Below, piece by piece: positions 37,828 to 48,744 of a DNA stretch of 62,942 nucleotides. A program made the position numbers and the translations under genes. Under the pieces are notes generated by a model that saw only the letters and a program-made list of their open reading frames with translations, had not been told where the DNA came from and ran no database searches. Every line of letters starts with the position of its first letter. Within the stretch, counting starts at the first letter, position 1. Origin of the DNA: an uncultured Dechloromonas sp. (GTDB lineage: Bacteria > Pseudomonadota > Gammaproteobacteria > Burkholderiales > Rhodocyclaceae); the NCBI RefSeq assembly GCF_945957265.1, contig NZ_CAMFKO010000024.1:1-62942 (forward strand), read 5' to 3'.

Positions 37828-38369
37828 ACCGACTATTGCTCATTGCCGTCTTTGGTGCCTTGGGAGCCTGCGCTGGGGGAGAGCACGACGATCTGAAGCA
37901 ATGGATGGCCGAGAGCACCAAGGATATGCGCGGAAACGTGCCCAAGCTGCCCGAGGTCAAGCCGTACGAGCCGGTTCCCTACGCAATGGACGGCGTGCTG
38001 GACCCGTTTAAGCCGAATAAAATCGAGCCGGAGTCCCGATACAGGCAGCTTGCCGGCAAGGGCGGGGCTTTCCAACCCGATTTCGAGGCGCGGGAAATTC
38101 GCAACAGCATGTTGGAAAAGTATCCGATAGAGTCGCTGAAAATGATTGGCTACATGAACGTCAATAAACGTCCGATGGCCGTCATACAGGTCGAAGACAA
38201 GGTCAAGCAGGTCAAGGTTGGAGACTACATGGGGCTTGACTTTGGCATGGTGACCCAGGTTTCGGACACCGAAGTGCAATTGCGGGAATTGATACAGGAT
38301 TCTGCGGGTGACTGGAGCGAGCGCAAAAGCTCCCTCTATCTGCAGAACAAGGAGGGGAGCAAGAAATGA
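37824..38369 (+). CDS. pilP: Type IV pilus lipoprotein PilP
   Basis: 181 residues from GTG. The lipobox LGAC is at residues 13-16 (MNRLLLIAVFGALGACAGG), so it is an inner-membrane lipoprotein. The C-terminal beta domain (KVKQVKVGDYMGLDFGMVT) links PilNO to the PilQ secretin. Confidence 0.93.
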   Translation: MNRLLLIAVFGALGACAGGEHDDLKQWMAESTKDMRGNVPKLPEVKPYEPVPYAMDGVLDPFKPNKIEPESRYRQLAGKGGAFQPDFEAREIRNSMLEKYPIESLKMIGYMNVNKRPMAVIQVEDKVKQVKVGDYMGLDFGMVTQVSDTEVQLRELIQDSAGDWSERKSSLYLQNKEGSKK

Positions 38370-40501
38370 AACTCATCAAACACGCATTGGCCACGCTTGC
38401 GGTGTGCCTTGCTTTGTCGCCTTCGGCTCATGCCGAGGCTCTTCCCTCAAACGCAATCGAGGCAATCAACGTTGCTCAGCAGGGTAACGAGGTTTCGTTG
38501 CGCATCGATATGAAGGAAGCCATGAGTGCTCCTCCGCCGGGCTTCAGTGTGGCGAATCCGGCAAAAATCGCGCTCGATTTCCAGTCGACGGCCAATGCGC
38601 TTGGGAAAAACAGCCAGGTTTTCAACCAGGGTGATCTGCGCAGCATGAATGTCGTGCAGGTTGGCGACCGCACCCGGGTAGTTCTCAATTTGGTGAAAAG
38701 CCTCAACTTCAAGACCCGTCTTGAAGGAAAATCGCTTTATGTAACCCTGTCGCCGGTCGAAAGGGTTTCCGATACCGCTGCTACGCGCTCCACCCGGTTT
38801 GCCGAGGAGAGCCTGGTCGGCTCCAAGCATTCGGTAAACGATGTCATGTTTCGCCGCGGCAAGGACGGAGAGGGACGCGTCATTGTCGACCTGAGCGATT
38901 CGGGAACGGGTATCGATATTCGTCAGCAGGGCCCGAATCTGGTTGTCGATTTCATGAAGACGACCGTTACGGACAGATTGCGTCGTAAGCTTGATGTCAC
39001 CGATTTCGCTACGCCGGTGACGACGGTGGAGACCCGATCCAATGGTGACAACGTGCGGATGATTATCTCGCCCAAGGGGCTGTGGGAACACAATGCCTAC
39101 CAGAGTGACAACCAGTTCATCGTCGAGGTCAAGCGCATTGTCGAAGACCCCAACAAACTGGTCCAGGGGGCCAAGGTCGGTTATCAGGGGCCGCGCGTCA
39201 GCATCAACTACCAAAATGGCGACGTTCGCGCCTTGCTGCGCTTGATGGCGGAAGAACTCGGTCTGAATGCGGTGATCAGCGAAACGGTCACCGGGACGAC
39301 GACGCTGGTCCTGAAGGATGTGCCGGCAGATCAGGTGATCGACATCATCTTCCAGCAAAAAGGGCTGGATATGCGCAAGAAGGGCAATATCATCATGATT
39401 GCCCCGCGCGATGAAATTGCCACGCGTGAAAAGCTGGAGTTCGAGTCGAAGCAGCAGATCAGTGAACTCGAGCCGCTGAAGCTGGAGCAGTTTCAGCTGA
39501 ACTACCAGAAGGCAGCCGATATCGCACGTTTGCTGGCGGGGGTGGCAACGGGTGGTGGTGCTCCGGCAGGTCCTGCACAACGCATCCTCAGCAAGCGGGG
39601 CAGTGCCGTCGCTGATCCTCAGTCGAACATCGTTTTTATCAACGACATCCCCTCTAAGCTGGAGGAGATTCGCTCCTTCATCAATGCAATCGACGTGGGG
39701 GCCCGTCAGGTCCTGATTGAGGCACGCGTTGTGGAGGCAAGCGATAGCTTTAATCGCAGCATTGGCGCGAAATTGAACTTCTTGAATCAGAAGCAAAGCA
39801 TGCTGGGAGGAAGCGGCTGGAATGTCACGGGTGGCCGTATCACGCCGGGAACTACGACGCCTACCGTGACCAACCCGACTCAGACGACTCCGCAAACTGT
39901 CGGTGTGAATCTTCCTTCCTATACATCGACAGGTGGAACGCTTGCGCTGTCGTTGTTTAATTCGAGTCTGACGAAGTTCCTGAACCTGGAAATAGCGGCG
40001 CTTGAGTCGGATGGTATCGGCAAAATCATTTCCAGTCCGCGCGTGATTACCGCGAACAACGTCAAGGCGAAAATCGAGGACGGTACCGAGGTGCCTTACG
40101 TAACCACGCAGACCACAGGTACGTCGATTACCCAGACGGTCAGCTTCAAGCCAGCCAAGCTGTCCTTGGAGGCTACTCCTCAAATTACGCCTGAAGGTAC
40201 CGTGCGTATGGCCTTGGTGGTCAAGAAGGAGGAGCCGGATTGGACGAAGGCTGTTCTCGGCAATCCTCCGATCAAGAGTTCGATCGTCGAGACCAACGTG
40301 GTCGTCGAGAATGGCGGTACCGTGGTGATTGGCGGGGTATTCATCACCAAGACGGAAGATACTGTCGAAAAGGTGCCGCTGTTGGGCGATATTCCTTTCC
40401 TGGGGTGGTTGTTCAAGTACAAGAACGATACCGGCAATCGCCGCGAGCTTCTGGTGTTCATCACGCCGCGCGTCATTTCAGACAAGGTCCGTTTCGATTG
40501 A
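38366..40501 (+). CDS. pilQ: Type IV pilus secretin PilQ
   Basis: 711 residues. A signal peptide (MKLIKHALATLAVCLALS ... AHA) is followed by two AMIN domains (about 25-125 and 145-260), an STN/N0 domain, an N1 domain and the secretin core ending in VVENGGTVVIGGVFI and LLVFITPRVI. It forms the outer-membrane pore for the pilus. The stretch around residues 490-520 is Thr/Gly/Pro-rich (TTPTVTNPTQTTPQTVG). Confidence 0.95.
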   Translation: MKLIKHALATLAVCLALSPSAHAEALPSNAIEAINVAQQGNEVSLRIDMKEAMSAPPPGFSVANPAKIALDFQSTANALGKNSQVFNQGDLRSMNVVQVGDRTRVVLNLVKSLNFKTRLEGKSLYVTLSPVERVSDTAATRSTRFAEESLVGSKHSVNDVMFRRGKDGEGRVIVDLSDSGTGIDIRQQGPNLVVDFMKTTVTDRLRRKLDVTDFATPVTTVETRSNGDNVRMIISPKGLWEHNAYQSDNQFIVEVKRIVEDPNKLVQGAKVGYQGPRVSINYQNGDVRALLRLMAEELGLNAVISETVTGTTTLVLKDVPADQVIDIIFQQKGLDMRKKGNIIMIAPRDEIATREKLEFESKQQISELEPLKLEQFQLNYQKAADIARLLAGVATGGGAPAGPAQRILSKRGSAVADPQSNIVFINDIPSKLEEIRSFINAIDVGARQVLIEARVVEASDSFNRSIGAKLNFLNQKQSMLGGSGWNVTGGRITPGTTTPTVTNPTQTTPQTVGVNLPSYTSTGGTLALSLFNSSLTKFLNLEIAALESDGIGKIISSPRVITANNVKAKIEDGTEVPYVTTQTTGTSITQTVSFKPAKLSLEATPQITPEGTVRMALVVKKEEPDWTKAVLGNPPIKSSIVETNVVVENGGTVVIGGVFITKTEDTVEKVPLLGDIPFLGWLFKYKNDTGNRRELLVFITPRVISDKVRFD

Positions 40502-40521
40502 CTTGAGGGATTCTTTGTTGG

Positions 40522-40549
40522 AAAGGCCGGCACTAGCCGGCCTTTTTTG
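40522..40549 (+). terminator. Terminator after pilQ
   Basis: AAGGCCGGC (40523-40531) pairs with GCCGGCCTT (40536-40544) around ACTA, followed by TTTTTG. It separates the pil operon from aroKB. Confidence 0.9.
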
Positions 40550-40581
40550 TGTCCGGTCGAGACTCGGCTAAAATCAATTCC

Positions 40582-41109
40582 GTGGAACAAAATCGAAACA
40601 TATATCTGGTTGGTCTGATGGGGGCTGGCAAGACGACTGTCGGGCGCATGTTGGCCAAGCGCTTGTCTCGTCCGTTCATGGACTCGGACCACGAAATCGT
40701 CGAACGAACCGGCGTGCCGATTCCGACGATCTTCGAAATCGAAGGCGAAGACGGATTTCGTCGCCGCGAAGCGCAAACCCTGCATGAGCTCACTGCCGGA
40801 AGCGGTCTGGTGCTGGCGACGGGCGGCGGAGTGGTCATCAATCCGGAAAATCGTCGCCGCCTGAACGAGACGGGCTGGGTCGTCTATCTGAACGTTCCTC
40901 CCCGCTTGTTGTTCGAGCGGACGCGTCACGACCGCAATCGCCCGTTGCTGCACGTCGACGATCCGCTGGCGCGACTGGAGGAACTTCATGCCGTACGGGA
41001 CCCTCTTTACCGGGAAACGGCGCACATGATCGTCGATGGATCCCATCTGGTCGCAGCCGGGATCGTTCAGCACTTATTGAGAGAATTCAACCGTTTATGC
41101 AAAGCATGA
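40582..41109 (+). CDS. aroK: Shikimate kinase
   Basis: 175 residues from a GTG ([20 protein letters not shown]). Walker [13 protein letters not shown] and the shikimate-binding [11 protein letters not shown] and TGGGVV are present. An earlier GTG at 40549 lies in the tail of the pilQ terminator and is rejected. A possible -10 (TAAAAT, 40569-40574) sits only seven bases before the start, so the mRNA could be leaderless. It is followed by aroB with overlap. Confidence 0.93.
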   Translation: MEQNRNIYLVGLMGAGKTTVGRMLAKRLSRPFMDSDHEIVERTGVPIPTIFEIEGEDGFRRREAQTLHELTAGSGLVLATGGGVVINPENRRRLNETGWVVYLNVPPRLLFERTRHDRNRPLLHVDDPLARLEELHAVRDPLYRETAHMIVDGSHLVAAGIVQHLLREFNRLCKA

Positions 41110-42206
41110 TCGAAACCCTTGAGGTAGCGCTCGATGAGCGCTCCTACCCGATCCATATCGGCCCGGATCTTCTGGGGCGGGCGGATTTGCTCCTGCCCTT
41201 CATCAAGCAGAAAAAAGTGCTGGTGGTATCCAACGAGACGGTGGCGCCGCTCTACCTGGGGCGCTTGTGCGAAACGCTGGCGAGCGGCGGCGTCGCCGTG
41301 CACTCCGTCATCCTGCCCGATGGCGAAAAATACAAGACCTGGGAAACGCTGAACCTGATCTTCGACGCCTTGTTGACCGAGCGCTGCGAACGCAACACGG
41401 TTCTGATCGCCTTGGGCGGTGGTGTGGTCGGCGATATGGGAGGCTTTGCCGCGGCCTGCTACCAGCGCGGAATGCCGTTCATCCAGGTGCCGACGACACT
41501 GTTGTCGCAAGTCGATTCGTCGGTCGGCGGGAAGACCGCGATCAACCACCCGATGGGCAAGAACATGATAGGGGCGTTTTATCAGCCCAAGTTGGTCCTG
41601 GCGGATATTTTAACGCTCGATACCCTCCCCGACCGGGAATTGAAGGCCGGGCTGGCGGAGGTCATCAAGTATGGCCTGATCCGCGACCCCGAATTCTTCG
41701 ATTGGCTGGAGCTCAACCTGGACAAACTGCTGGCCCGCGATCAGGCCGCGCTGGTCTACGCCGTGCAGCGCTCCTGCGCCAACAAGGCCGAGGTCGTCGC
41801 GGCCGATGAGCGTGAAAGCGGCGAGCGTGCCCTGCTCAACCTGGGGCACACCTTTGGCCATGCCATCGAAACCGGCATGGGGTACGGCGAATGGCTCCAT
41901 GGGGAGGCGGTATCGGCCGGCACGCTAATTGCTGCCGAATTGTCATGCGGTTTGGGTTGGATCGATGCGGCAACCGTGGCCAGGATCGAGCGTATCTTCG
42001 TTCGTGCCGGTTTGCCGGTGTTGGCGCCCGCCCTCGGTGTCGAGCGATACGTCGAGTTGATGAGTCATGACAAGAAGGTTCAGGATGGAAAGCTGCGCCT
42101 GGTATTGCTGCAGGGTATCGGCCGGGCCGTTGTTTCCGATGCGGCGACGCCCGCGCAGATTGCAGCGGCAATCAAGGCGCGATGCACCGCTACGGGGAGA
42201 ATCTGA
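41106..42206 (+). CDS. aroB: 3-dehydroquinate synthase
   Basis: 366 residues from [22 protein letters not shown]-binding [19 protein letters not shown] and [16 protein letters not shown], and the zinc ligands in [14 protein letters not shown] and HGEAVSAG, are intact. The ATG at 41106 overlaps the aroK stop (ATGA); an ATG three codons earlier (41097) is also possible. It catalyses the second step of the shikimate pathway. Confidence 0.95.
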   Translation: MIETLEVALDERSYPIHIGPDLLGRADLLLPFIKQKKVLVVSNETVAPLYLGRLCETLASGGVAVHSVILPDGEKYKTWETLNLIFDALLTERCERNTVLIALGGGVVGDMGGFAAACYQRGMPFIQVPTTLLSQVDSSVGGKTAINHPMGKNMIGAFYQPKLVLADILTLDTLPDRELKAGLAEVIKYGLIRDPEFFDWLELNLDKLLARDQAALVYAVQRSCANKAEVVAADERESGERALLNLGHTFGHAIETGMGYGEWLHGEAVSAGTLIAAELSCGLGWIDAATVARIERIFVRAGLPVLAPALGVERYVELMSHDKKVQDGKLRLVLLQGIGRAVVSDAATPAQIAAAIKARCTATGRI

Positions 42207-42240
42207 CCGGGAATGTCCGGGTTTGGTGCATCGCAGCATC

Positions 42241-42269
42241 TTGATTCGACAGGGGTTTGCCAGTATATT
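42241..42269 (+). promoter_or_regulatory. Promoter upstream of gltB
   Basis: TTGATT (42241-42246), exactly 17 bases, then TATATT (42264-42269). Initiation near 42276 falls about 20 bases before the terminator hairpin at 42297. Confidence 0.7.
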
Positions 42270-42296
42270 TAATGGTTGCCTCAAATTTTCGTACAG

Positions 42297-42329
42297 GCCG
42301 AAGCGTCAAATATGACGTTCGGCTTTTTT
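42297..42329 (+). terminator. Terminator between aroB and gltB (possible attenuator)
   Basis: GCCGAA and TTCGGC enclose an inner stem CGTCA/TGACG with a short loop, followed by TTTTTT. It ends aroB transcripts and also sits just after the gltB-side promoter, so it could act as an attenuator or end a short RNA of about 50 nt. Confidence 0.85.
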
Positions 42330-42380
42330 CATCATTGGTCCTGATGCAGGAGGACCAAGTACTTTGAAGGAATGCGTGTG

Positions 42381-45300
42381 ATGGAACCGGCAGTACCTGA
42401 TCGGCAGGGTTTGTACGACCCAGCCAACGAGCACGACGCTTGCGGCGTGGGCTTTGTTGCTCATGTCAAAGGCCAGAAGAGCCACAATATCGTCGAGCAG
42501 GGTTTGTTGATCCTCAAAAATATCGACCACCGCGGCGCCGTCGGCGCCGACCCGCTGCAGGGTGACGGTGCCGGTATCCTGATCCAGATTCCGGATCAGT
42601 TCTATCGCGAGGAGATGGCCAAGCAGGGCGTCGAACTGCCGCCGAACGGCGAGTACGGCGTCGGCATGGTCTTTCTGCCGCAGGAGGCTGCTTCGCGCCA
42701 CGCCTGCGTCGAGGAAATCGAGCGTTCCGTGCTGGCCGAAGGCCAGATCATCCTCGGCTGGCGCGACGTGCCGGTCAATGCCGACATGCCGATGTCGCCG
42801 ACGGTCAAGGCCAAGGAGCCGGTGATCCGCCAGATCTTCGTCGGTCGCGGCCCGGACGTTTTCGTCACCGACGCCCTCGAGCGCAAGCTGTACATCATCC
42901 GCCGCCGTGCCGCCAACGCCATCAAGTCGTTGAAGCTGAAGCACGGCCAGGAATTCTACGTGCCGTCGTTCTCGGCCCGTACCGTGAACTACAAGGGTCT
43001 GCTGCTGGCCGACCAGGTCGGTGTCTATTACCTCGACCTGCAGGACAAGCGCACCGTCACCGCCCTGGCCCTGGTGCACCAGCGTTTCTCGACCAACACC
43101 TTCCCGACCTGGGATCTGGCCCACCCGTTCCGCTACATCGCCCACAACGGCGAAATCAACACCGTGCGCGGCAACGTTAACTGGTTCAAGGCCCGCGAGC
43201 AGGCGATTTCCTCGCCCATCCTCGGCGACGACCTGAAGAAGGTCTGGCCGCTGCACTACCCCGGCCAGTCGGACTCCGCGTCCTTCGACAACGCGCTCGA
43301 ACTGCTCGTCATGGGCGGCGGCTACTCGCTGGCCCAGGCCGTCATGCTGATGATCCCGGAAGCCTGGGAAAAGCACACGACGATGGACGAGAACCGTCGC
43401 GCCTTCTACGAATACCATGCCGCCATGATGGAGCCGTGGGACGGCCCCGCCGCCGTGGCCTTCACCGACGGCCGCCAGATCGGCGCCACGCTGGACCGTA
43501 ACGGCCTGCGTCCGGCCCGTTACCTGGTCACCGACGACGACCTCGTGGTCATGGCTTCCGAATCCGGCGTGCTGCCGATCCCGGACAAGAAGATCGTCAA
43601 GAAGTGGCGTCTGCAGCCGGGCAAGATGTTCCTGATCGACATGGAACAGGGCCGCATCATCGACGACCAGGAACTGAAGAACTCCCTGGCCAACGCCAAG
43701 CCGTACCGCGAGTGGATCGAGAAGATCCGCATCAAGCTCGACGAAGTGCCGGCCGCCGACGAGAAGTGCGCCGCGTCGTCCGCGTCGCTGCTCGATCGCC
43801 AGCAGGCCTTCGGCTACACCCAGGAAGACGTCAAGGTCATTCTCGAGCCGATGGTGCAGAACGGCGAGGAAGCGACCGGTTCCATGGGTACCGACTCGGC
43901 CCTGCCGGTGCTGTCGGCCAAGAACAAGACGCTGTACGCCTACTTCAAGCAGCTGTTCGCACAGGTGACCAACCCGCCGATCGACCCGATCCGCGAGGAA
44001 CTGGTCATGTCGCTGGTGTCCTTCATCGGTCCCAAGCCGAACCTGCTCAACACCAACGACATCAACCCGCCGATCCGTCTGGAAGTGTCGCAGCCGGTCC
44101 TCTCCTTCGCCGACATGGAAAAGCTGCGCAACATCGGCAAGTACACGTCGAACAAGTTCCGCTCCTTCGAACTGGACATCTGCTACCCGGTGGCCTGGGG
44201 CAAGGACGGCATCGAAGCCCGCTTGGCTTCGCTGGCGGCCGATGCCGAGGACGCCGTGCGTTCCGGCGCCAACATCCTGATCGTCTCCGACCGTCAGGTC
44301 AGCGCCGAGCAGGTCGCCATCCCGGCGCTGCTGGCGACGTCCACCATCCACCAGCACCTGGTCAAGAAGGGCCTGCGCACCAGCGCCGGTCTCGTCGTCG
44401 AGACCGGTTCGGCCCGTGAAACGCATCACTTCGCGCTGCTCGGCGGTTTCGGTGCCGAGGCCGTGCATCCGTACCTCGCGCTGGAAACCATCGAATCCCT
44501 GGCCAAGGGCGATGCCGAGAAGGCCGAGAAGTTCACCAAGAACTTCATCAAGGCCGTCGGCAAGGGCCTCATGAAGGTCATGTCCAAGATGGGCATCTCG
44601 ACCTACATGTCCTACACCGGCGCCCAGATTTTCGAAGCCATCGGCCTGCAGAAGGACTTCGTCGAGAAGTACTTCACCGGCACGCCGTCCAACATCGAGG
44701 GTATCGGTGTCTTCGAAGTCGCCGAGGAAGCCATCCGCCTGCACACCGAAGCCTTCTCGGCTGACCCGGTGCTCGCCAACATGCTCGATGCCGGCGGCGA
44801 ATACGCCTACCGCGTCCGTGGCGAAGAGCACGTGTGGACGCCGGATTCCATCGCCAAGCTGCAGCACTCGACCCGCTCCGGCAAGTACGAGACCTACAAG
44901 GAATACGCCAAGCTGATCAACGATCAGACCAAGCGTCACCTGACCCTGCGCGGCCTGTTCGAATTCAAGCCGCAAGGCGCGCCGATCCCGCTCGACGAAG
45001 TCGAACCGGCCAAGGAAATCGTCAAGCGCTTCGCCACCGGCGCCATGTCGCTCGGCTCGATCTCGACCGAAGCGCACACCACGCTGGCCATCGCCATGAA
45101 CCGTATCGGCGGCAAGTCGAACACCGGTGAGGGCGGCGAGGACGCCAAGCGCTTCCAGCCGCTGAAGGCCGGCCAGACCTTGTCCGAAATCGTCGGTGCC
45201 TCGCGCATCGAACGCGATTACGTGTTCAAGGAAGGCGACTCGCTGCGTTCCGCCATCAAGCAGGTCGCTTCCGGCCGCTTTGGCGTGACCACCGAGTACC

Positions 45301-47018
45301 TGGTCAATGCCGACCAGATCCAGATCAAGATGGCGCAAGGTGCCAAGCCGGGCGAAGGCGGCCAGCTGCCGGGTCACAAGGTCTCCGAGTACATCGGCTT
45401 CCTGCGTCACTCGGTGCCGGGCGTCGGCCTGATCTCGCCGCCGCCGCACCACGACATCTACTCCATCGAGGATCTGGCCCAGCTGATCCATGACCTGAAG
45501 AACGCCAATTCCAAGGCGTCGATCTCGGTCAAGCTGGTGTCGGAAGTCGGTGTCGGTACCGTCGCCGCCGGTGTCGCCAAGGCCAAGGCCGATCACGTCG
45601 TGATCGCCGGCTTCGACGGCGGTACGGGCGCTTCGCCGCAGTCCTCGATCAAGCACGCCGGCACGCCGTGGGAACTCGGCCTGTCCGAAACCCAGCAGAC
45701 CCTGGTCCTGAACCGCCTGCGTTCGCGTATCCGCGTCCAGGTCGATGGCCAGATGAAGACCGGTCGCGACGTCGTCATCGGCGCGCTGCTCGGCGCCGAC
45801 GAATTCGGCTTCGCCACCGCGCCGCTGGTCGTCGAAGGCTGCATCATGATGCGCAAGTGCCACCTGAACACCTGCCCGGTTGGTGTCGCCACCCAGGACC
45901 CGGTGCTCCGTCAGCGCTTCTCCGGCCAGCCGGAACACGTCGTGAATTTCTTCTTCTTCGTCGCCGAGGAAGCCCGTGAAATCATGGCCCAGCTCGGCAT
46001 CCGCAAGTTCGACGACCTGGTCGGCCGTGTCGACCTGCTCGATACCCGTCCGGGCATCGACCACTGGAAGGCCAAGGGCCTGGATTTCACCAAGGTCTTC
46101 TACCAGCCGTCCGTGCCGGCCGACGTGTCGCGCCGCCATACCGAAGGCCAGGATCACGGCCTCGAGAAGGCGCTCGACCACAAGCTGATCGAACAAGCCA
46201 AGCCGGCTCTCGAAAAGGGCCAGAAGGTCCAGATCGAGACCACCATCATCAACGTCAACCGCACCTGCGGCACCATGCTGTCGGGCGAAGTGGCCAAGCG
46301 TTATGGCAATGCCGGCCTGCCGGACGACACCATCCACGTCAAGCTGACCGGCACCGCCGGCCAGGCCTTCGGCGCCTTCCTGGCCCGCGGCGTGACGCTG
46401 GAACTGACCGGCGAAGGCAACGACTACGTCGGCAAGGGCCTGTCGGGCGGTCGCATCATCATCAAGCCGAACGCCGATTTCCGCGGCGATACGCAACAGA
46501 ACATCATCGTCGGCAACACCGTCATGTACGGCGCGACCGAGGGCGACGCCTTCTTCGCCGGCGTCGGCGGCGAGCGCTTCTGCGTCCGCAACTCCGGCGG
46601 TACGGCTGTCGTCGAGGGCGTGGGCGACCACGGCTGCGAATACATGACCGGCGGTACGGTCGCCGTGCTCGGCATGACCGGCCGCAACTTCGCCGCCGGC
46701 ATGTCGGGTGGCATCGCCTACGTGCTGGACGAGGACGGTTCCTTCAAGAGCCGCTGCAACCTGGCTCAGGTGGCGCTGGAGAAGGTCCTGCCGGCCAACC
46801 GTCACGCCGCTGGCGAACCGCTGCACCGGGGTCAGGCCGACGAGACCCAGCTCAAGGAGCTGGTCACCCGTCACGCCGAATACACCGGCAGCAAGACCGC
46901 CAAGGCCATCCTGGCCAACTGGGATGCCTATCGCGAGAAGTTCGTCAAAGTCTATCCGCACGAATACAAGCGGGCGCTCACCGAGATGGCCGCTGCTGCA
47001 CAGAAGGAGGCCGCATAA
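42381..47018 (+). CDS. gltB: Glutamate synthase (NADPH) large subunit
   Basis: 1545 residues. A 20-residue propeptide precedes the glutaminase cysteine (C21, in [12 protein letters not shown]). Then follow the central domain, the FMN-binding synthase domain ([30 protein letters not shown]) and the 3Fe-4S cysteines in [13 protein letters not shown], and the GXGXG helix domain (GGTVAVLG). Glutamine and 2-oxoglutarate give two glutamates. ATG at 42381 has AAGGA nine bases upstream; an ATG at 42372 touches that site and is less likely. Confidence 0.96.
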   Translation: MEPAVPDRQGLYDPANEHDACGVGFVAHVKGQKSHNIVEQGLLILKNIDHRGAVGADPLQGDGAGILIQIPDQFYREEMAKQGVELPPNGEYGVGMVFLPQEAASRHACVEEIERSVLAEGQIILGWRDVPVNADMPMSPTVKAKEPVIRQIFVGRGPDVFVTDALERKLYIIRRRAANAIKSLKLKHGQEFYVPSFSARTVNYKGLLLADQVGVYYLDLQDKRTVTALALVHQRFSTNTFPTWDLAHPFRYIAHNGEINTVRGNVNWFKAREQAISSPILGDDLKKVWPLHYPGQSDSASFDNALELLVMGGGYSLAQAVMLMIPEAWEKHTTMDENRRAFYEYHAAMMEPWDGPAAVAFTDGRQIGATLDRNGLRPARYLVTDDDLVVMASESGVLPIPDKKIVKKWRLQPGKMFLIDMEQGRIIDDQELKNSLANAKPYREWIEKIRIKLDEVPAADEKCAASSASLLDRQQAFGYTQEDVKVILEPMVQNGEEATGSMGTDSALPVLSAKNKTLYAYFKQLFAQVTNPPIDPIREELVMSLVSFIGPKPNLLNTNDINPPIRLEVSQPVLSFADMEKLRNIGKYTSNKFRSFELDICYPVAWGKDGIEARLASLAADAEDAVRSGANILIVSDRQVSAEQVAIPALLATSTIHQHLVKKGLRTSAGLVVETGSARETHHFALLGGFGAEAVHPYLALETIESLAKGDAEKAEKFTKNFIKAVGKGLMKVMSKMGISTYMSYTGAQIFEAIGLQKDFVEKYFTGTPSNIEGIGVFEVAEEAIRLHTEAFSADPVLANMLDAGGEYAYRVRGEEHVWTPDSIAKLQHSTRSGKYETYKEYAKLINDQTKRHLTLRGLFEFKPQGAPIPLDEVEPAKEIVKRFATGAMSLGSISTEAHTTLAIAMNRIGGKSNTGEGGEDAKRFQPLKAGQTLSEIVGASRIERDYVFKEGDSLRSAIKQVASGRFGVTTEYLVNADQIQIKMAQGAKPGEGGQLPGHKVSEYIGFLRHSVPGVGLISPPPHHDIYSIEDLAQLIHDLKNANSKASISVKLVSEVGVGTVAAGVAKAKADHVVIAGFDGGTGASPQSSIKHAGTPWELGLSETQQTLVLNRLRSRIRVQVDGQMKTGRDVVIGALLGADEFGFATAPLVVEGCIMMRKCHLNTCPVGVATQDPVLRQRFSGQPEHVVNFFFFVAEEAREIMAQLGIRKFDDLVGRVDLLDTRPGIDHWKAKGLDFTKVFYQPSVPADVSRRHTEGQDHGLEKALDHKLIEQAKPALEKGQKVQIETTIINVNRTCGTMLSGEVAKRYGNAGLPDDTIHVKLTGTAGQAFGAFLARGVTLELTGEGNDYVGKGLSGGRIIIKPNADFRGDTQQNIIVGNTVMYGATEGDAFFAGVGGERFCVRNSGGTAVVEGVGDHGCEYMTGGTVAVLGMTGRNFAAGMSGGIAYVLDEDGSFKSRCNLAQVALEKVLPANRHAAGEPLHRGQADETQLKELVTRHAEYTGSKTAKAILANWDAYREKFVKVYPHEYKRALTEMAAAAQKEAA

Positions 47019-48487
47019 TGGGCAAGCCGACTGGATTCATGGAGTTCGAACGCCTGGAAGAGGCTTACGAACCGGTCGAAAAGCGCCTGACGCATTACAA
47101 GGAGTTCGTTCAGACCCTGTCTGACGACGCCGCCAAGACCCAGGGCGCACGCTGCATGGACTGCGGCATCCCGTTCTGCAACAACGGCTGCCCGGTGAAC
47201 AACATCATTCCGGACTGGAACGATCTGGTTTTCCGCGGCAACTGGAAGCAGGCGCTGGATGTGCTGCATTCGACCAACAACTTCCCGGATTTCACCGGCC
47301 GCATCTGCCCGGCCCCCTGCGAAGCCGCCTGTACGCTCGGCATCAACGCCGCGCCGGTGGGCATCAAGTCGATCGAGCATTTCATCATCGACAAGGGCTG
47401 GGAAATGGGCTGGGTCGTGCCGCAGCCGGCCGCCGTCAAGACCGGCAAGAAGATCGCCGTCGTCGGTTCCGGCCCGGCCGGCATGGCAGCCGCGCAGCAG
47501 CTGGCGCGCGTCGGCCATGACGTCACCGTGTTCGAGAAGAGCAGCCGTATCGGCGGCCTGCTCGGCTTCGGCATCCCGGACTTCAAGCTCAACAAGTCGG
47601 TCATCGACCGCCGCGTTTCGCAGATGCAGGCCGAAGGCGTAACCTTCAGGACCAAGGTCATCGTCGGCGACAAGAACATCCCGGCCGGCATCAACAACGA
47701 TGCCACCGAGACCGTTTCGGCCGAGCAGCTGAAGAAGGATTTCGACGCGGTGATCCTCGCCGCCGGTTCCGAAGTGCCGCGCGACCTGCCGGTGCCGGGC
47801 CGCGAATTCAAGGGTGTCTATGCCGCGCTGGAATTCCTGATCCCGCAGAACAAGGAAGTCCAGCAGGGCGTCAAGAACCCGATCAACGTCAAGGGCAAGC
47901 ACGTCGTCGTCATCGGCGGCGGCGATACCGGCTCCGACTGCGTCGGCACCAGCTACCGCCACGGCGCCGCGTCGGTGACCCAGTTCGAACTGATGCCGGC
48001 CCCGCCGGAGCAGGAAGACAAGCCGCTGGTCTGGCCGTACTGGCCGCTCAAGATGCGCACCTCGTCGTCGCACAAGGAAGGCGAGACCGTCCGCGAATTC
48101 GCGGTGGCCACCAAGTCCTTCGTCGATGACGGCAAGGGCAACGTCAAGGCGCTCAAGGCCGTGCGCGTCGAGTGGCAAGGCGGCAAGATGGTTGAAGTCG
48201 CCGGTTCGGAATTCGAACTGCCGTGCGATGCCGCCTTCCTGGCCATGGGCTTCACCAATCCGGTCGCTAGCCTGCTCGAAGCCTTCGGCGTTGAGAAGGA
48301 TGCGCGTCAGAATGCCAAGGCGACGACCGACGGCGAAGGCTGCTACAAGACCAGCGTCGATGGCGTCTATGCCGCCGGCGACGTGCGTCGCGGCCAGTCG
48401 CTGGTGGTCTGGGCGATCCGCGAGGGTCGTCAGGCCGCGCGCGAGGTCGATGCCTTCCTGATGGGTTCGACCACGCTGCCGCGCTAA
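47018..48487 (+). CDS. gltD: Glutamate synthase (NADPH) small subunit
   Basis: 489 residues. Fe-S cysteines ([19 protein letters not shown] and [13 protein letters not shown]), FAD Rossmann motif [18 protein letters not shown] and NADPH motif [16 protein letters not shown]. It passes electrons from NADPH to GltB. The ATG shares a base with the gltB TAA (TAATG). Confidence 0.97.
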   Translation: MGKPTGFMEFERLEEAYEPVEKRLTHYKEFVQTLSDDAAKTQGARCMDCGIPFCNNGCPVNNIIPDWNDLVFRGNWKQALDVLHSTNNFPDFTGRICPAPCEAACTLGINAAPVGIKSIEHFIIDKGWEMGWVVPQPAAVKTGKKIAVVGSGPAGMAAAQQLARVGHDVTVFEKSSRIGGLLGFGIPDFKLNKSVIDRRVSQMQAEGVTFRTKVIVGDKNIPAGINNDATETVSAEQLKKDFDAVILAAGSEVPRDLPVPGREFKGVYAALEFLIPQNKEVQQGVKNPINVKGKHVVVIGGGDTGSDCVGTSYRHGAASVTQFELMPAPPEQEDKPLVWPYWPLKMRTSSSHKEGETVREFAVATKSFVDDGKGNVKALKAVRVEWQGGKMVEVAGSEFELPCDAAFLAMGFTNPVASLLEAFGVEKDARQNAKATTDGEGCYKTSVDGVYAAGDVRRGQSLVVWAIREGRQAAREVDAFLMGSTTLPR

Positions 48488-48509
48488 GCCGCTGCTGCTG
48501 CAGGATTCG

Positions 48510-48550
48510 GAGGCCCCGCCGGGCGAAAGCCGGCGGGGCCTTTGTTTTTG
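48510..48550 (+). terminator. Terminator after gltD
   Basis: AGGCCCCGCCGG (48511-48522) pairs with CCGGCGGGGCCT (48530-48541), followed by TTGTTTTTG. The stem is long and strong. Confidence 0.92.
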
Positions 48551-48744
48551 CCGCCGGTCGGAAAATCTGTCAATTTTCGAACTTGCCCGGCCGAGGCCAG
48601 TCGAATAGACAAACGAAAAAGTAGGGCGAAGGTGTATCTTGTTCCCTGTGGCAGCCAACCTTTTCCGGCCGCACACGTTATTTCGGACAGGAAGACAGGA
48701 AACCACAGACAGCAGTACCCGACCACCACTCAGCGGAGGTAGCC

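Noticed and set aside
40549..40581. GTG start for aroK
   Set aside because: It lies in the U-run of the pilQ terminator; the family domain begins at 40582.
42306..46961. 1551-codon open frame antisense to gltB
   Set aside because: It mirrors gltB codon for codon, is rich in Asp/Val/Gly/His repeats typical of shadow frames in GC-rich DNA, and shows no domain.
48650..48670. Sigma-54 site before prkA (TGGCAGCCAACCTTTTC)
   Set aside because: The -12 GC element is missing.
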